Shown here: positions 8,643-10,202 of the stretch, piece by piece
How the letters are laid out: each line of letters starts with the position of its first letter
Numbering within the stretch: position 1 is the stretch's first letter
Source: Rhodocyclaceae bacterium
GTDB taxonomy: Bacteria; Pseudomonadota; Gammaproteobacteria; Burkholderiales; Rhodocyclaceae
DNA length: 10,202 nt
Assembly: GCA_025361105.1 (NCBI GenBank)
Contig: JANYAW010000328.1
Location: 1 to 10,202, forward strand
Reading direction: 5' to 3'
Notes under the pieces: generated by a model
What the model was told of the DNA's origin: nothing
Database searches by the model: none
The model's input: only the letters and a program-made list of their open reading frames with translations
Made by a program: the position numbers and the translations under genes

Positions 8643-9968
8643 TCACGCATTTTCCGCAAATGGATTGACAGTACTGCGGTAGTGAATTCGCAGCGGTGTG
8701 CCAGTGAGTTTGAACACTTCCATGAAGTGATGCTCAAGATATCGCGTGTAGGACGATGGAATATTGTCAAGCGCGTTGCCGTGTATCACGATAATCGGCG
8801 GGTTACTGCCACCTTGGTGGGCGTAACGCATTTTCGGGCGGAACAATCCATGACGTGGCGGTGCTTGTTTCTCTACCGCCGAGATCAATGCGCGGGTGAG
8901 TTTCGGCGTAGCCATTTTCGCCATCGCTGCGGCGTAAGCTTTATTGACTGAACTAAGTATCGTGCTAATGCCTTGGCCTTTGAGCGCCGAGACATGATGC
9001 ACTTTGGCGAAGCCCAAGAAATTTAATTTGCGCGCGATTTCAATCTTGATGCGCTCACGCCGATAGTCGTCAATCGCGTCCCATTTATTCACGGCGACCA
9101 CTAGCGCACGTCCCGCATCAATACAAAAGCCCGCGATGTGCGCGTCCTGGTCAGAAATATCCTGGCTGGCGTCAACCATCAGCACCACGACATTGGACTC
9201 TTCGACGGCTTGCAAGGTTTTGATCACGGAAAATTTTTCTATGGTCTCAAACACTTTGCCGCGACGGCGCAATCCCGCCGTATCAATCAGCGTGTAGTGA
9301 CGGCCATTTTTTTCAAACGGGACTTCAATCGCGTCGCGCGTGGTGCCGGGCATGTCAAACGCGATGACGCGTTCTTCGCCGAGCAAGGTATTGATGAACG
9401 TACTCTTGCCGACATTTGGCCGACCAACAATTGCCACGCGTGGCCCTTGTTCATCGTCAACGCCGTCGTCTTTTTCGGGAAAGCGATCAAGCGCCAGCTC
9501 AACCAATTCACGCACGCCTTCGCCATGCGACGACGAAATGACATAGGGCTCGCCACAACCCAGCTCGAAGAATTCTGCTGCCACCACATCGCGATTCATG
9601 CCTTCGCCTTTGTTGGCGGCAAGCAATACCGGTCGGCCACTACGGCGCAGCAAATCGGCAATCACTTTGTCTTGCGGCGTCAGTCCGACACGTACGTCCA
9701 CCACGAACAACAACACGTCGGCTTCGGCGATTGCAGCCTCGGCTTGACGCGCCATTTCAACTACGATGCCTTCTTTGGCTTGCGGCTCAAAGCCGCCGGT
9801 ATCAACCACCAAATGCGGCTTTGTAGACAGCCGACCATGCCCGTAATGACGATCGCGCGTCAGCCCCGGTTGATCGGCCACCAGTGCATCGCGCGAACGC
9901 GTCATACGATTGAACAGCGTTGATTTGCCGACGTTGGGTCGGCCAACAATAACCAGCGTTGGTTTCAT
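8643..9968 (-). CDS. der: Der (EngA), tandem-domain ribosome-assembly GTPase
   Basis: Essential GTPase acting in late 50S subunit maturation; the only family with two G domains in tandem. 441 residues. Domain 1: G1 GRPNVGKST at 9-17, G2 at LTRDR, G3 DTGGF at 56-60, G4 NKGE at 119-122. Domain 2: G1 GRPNVGKST at 182-190, G3 [11 protein letters not shown] at 229-239, G4 NKWD at 294-297, G5 SALKG at 327-331. A C-terminal KH-like domain (about 350-441) contains [17 protein letters not shown] and [17 protein letters not shown]4 of the first domain carries Glu where Asp is usual; I believe this occurs in other betaproteobacteria, but cannot check. The ATG overlaps the bamB stop as ATGA and has no clear Shine-Dalgarno, so translation is probably coupled to bamB. 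bamB-der adjacency is widely conserved. Confidence 0.97.
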   Translation of the reverse strand: MKPTLVIVGRPNVGKSTLFNRMTRSRDALVADQPGLTRDRHYGHGRLSTKPHLVVDTGGFEPQAKEGIVVEMARQAEAAIAEADVLLFVVDVRVGLTPQDKVIADLLRRSGRPVLLAANKGEGMNRDVVAAEFFELGCGEPYVISSSHGEGVRELVELALDRFPEKDDGVDDEQGPRVAIVGRPNVGKSTFINTLLGEERVIAFDMPGTTRDAIEVPFEKNGRHYTLIDTAGLRRRGKVFETIEKFSVIKTLQAVEESNVVVLMVDASQDISDQDAHIAGFCIDAGRALVVAVNKWDAIDDYRRERIKIEIARKLNFLGFAKVHHVSALKGQGISTILSSVNKAYAAAMAKMATPKLTRALISAVEKQAPPRHGLFRPKMRYAHQGGSNPPIIVIHGNALDNIPSSYTRYLEHHFMEVFKLTGTPLRIHYRSTVNPFAENA

Positions 9969-10202
9969 TTTGCCGTGATGGCGAACACTCCACCGTTGAC
10001 CGTCTGCACCAGCGCGCCTGTTGGCGTGCGGATCATCTCAGCACGTACTGCGCTGCCGTCAGTGGTCAAGCGTCCGACAAACGCACCGTCGGATTGACGC
10101 AAGATATGCACGACACCTTGCAAATCAGCGACGAAAATTTCGCTGCCGATAACCAAAGGGCGAGTTAACTGACGATTGGCCAGCTTGTCCTGTTTCCAAA
10201 GA
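9965..10202 (-). CDS. bamB: BamB, outer-membrane assembly lipoprotein, C-terminal 78 residues (runs off right edge)
   Basis: C-terminal part of the beta-propeller lipoprotein of the BAM complex, which inserts beta-barrel proteins into the outer membrane from the periplasmic side. The minus-strand frame is open from the window edge: it begins [19 protein letters not shown], followed by [23 protein letters not shown] and [29 protein letters not shown]. The DxxGxVHxLxxxDGxxVxR pattern is a PQQ-like propeller blade as found near the end of BamB. The TTG at 10156 is internal, not a start, since the homology continues upstream through it. It ends AITAK-stop with the TGA overlapping the der ATG. The lipoprotein signal peptide and first blades lie outside the window. 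Confidence 0.9.
   Translation of the reverse strand, partial: LWKQDKLANRQLTRPLVIGSEIFVADLQGVVHILRQSDGAFVGRLTTDGSAVRAEMIRTPTGALVQTVNGGVFAITAK

Noticed and set aside
8538..8951. Plus-strand open frame of 137 codons starting in the der-hfq gap
   Set aside because: Most of it is antisense to the conserved der C-terminus, there is no ribosome binding site, and no domain is recognisable. Only its first 35 codons or so lie in non-coding DNA.
9138..9923. Plus-strand open frame of 261 codons opposite der
   Set aside because: Antisense shadow of the tandem GTPase domains; no motif.

Overview
The window is a gene-dense stretch of a proteobacterial chromosome, and every recognisable gene lies on the minus strand. 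Gene content and order point to a betaproteobacterium. hisZ (regulatory partner of short-form HisG) sits inside the conserved hfq-hflX-hflK-hflC-yjeT-purA block, and bamB-der lie immediately upstream of hfq. Base composition looks to be in the low-to-mid 50s % GC by eye. I cannot name a genus from the sequence alone.

In transcription order (right to left): the 3' end of bamB (outer-membrane assembly lipoprotein), overlapping der (two-domain ribosome-assembly GTPase); a 124-nt gap, the largest non-coding stretch; hfq; hflX (ribosome-splitting GTPase); an 83-nt gap; hflK and hflC (membrane SPFH complex that controls FtsH); yjeT (one-helix-rich small membrane protein, DUF2065); hisZ; purA; a 66-nt gap; then the ATPase and the first 363 codons of the permease of an ABC-2 exporter that runs off the left edge. 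Junctions are very tight: bamB/der overlap as ATGA, hflK/hflC as TAATG, hisZ/purA are separated by one base, and yjeT/hisZ by two. This suggests one or two long co-transcribed, translationally coupled units.

The genes are mostly housekeeping: RNA chaperone, ribosome maturation and rescue, membrane protein quality control, histidine and purine biosynthesis. The ABC-2 exporter is the least expected neighbour. The most interesting non-coding signal is a 30-bp sequence (27/30 identical) present twice in inverted orientation, once 4 nt after the der stop and once 4 nt after the purA stop. The copies bracket the hfq-to-purA block exactly. Smaller signals are three CCAAA motifs at 14-15 nt spacing in the hfq leader and a short tandem repeat in the hflK tail. 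I see no RNA gene, CRISPR array, insertion sequence, prophage or convincing intrinsic terminator, and no evidence of a novel multi-gene system.
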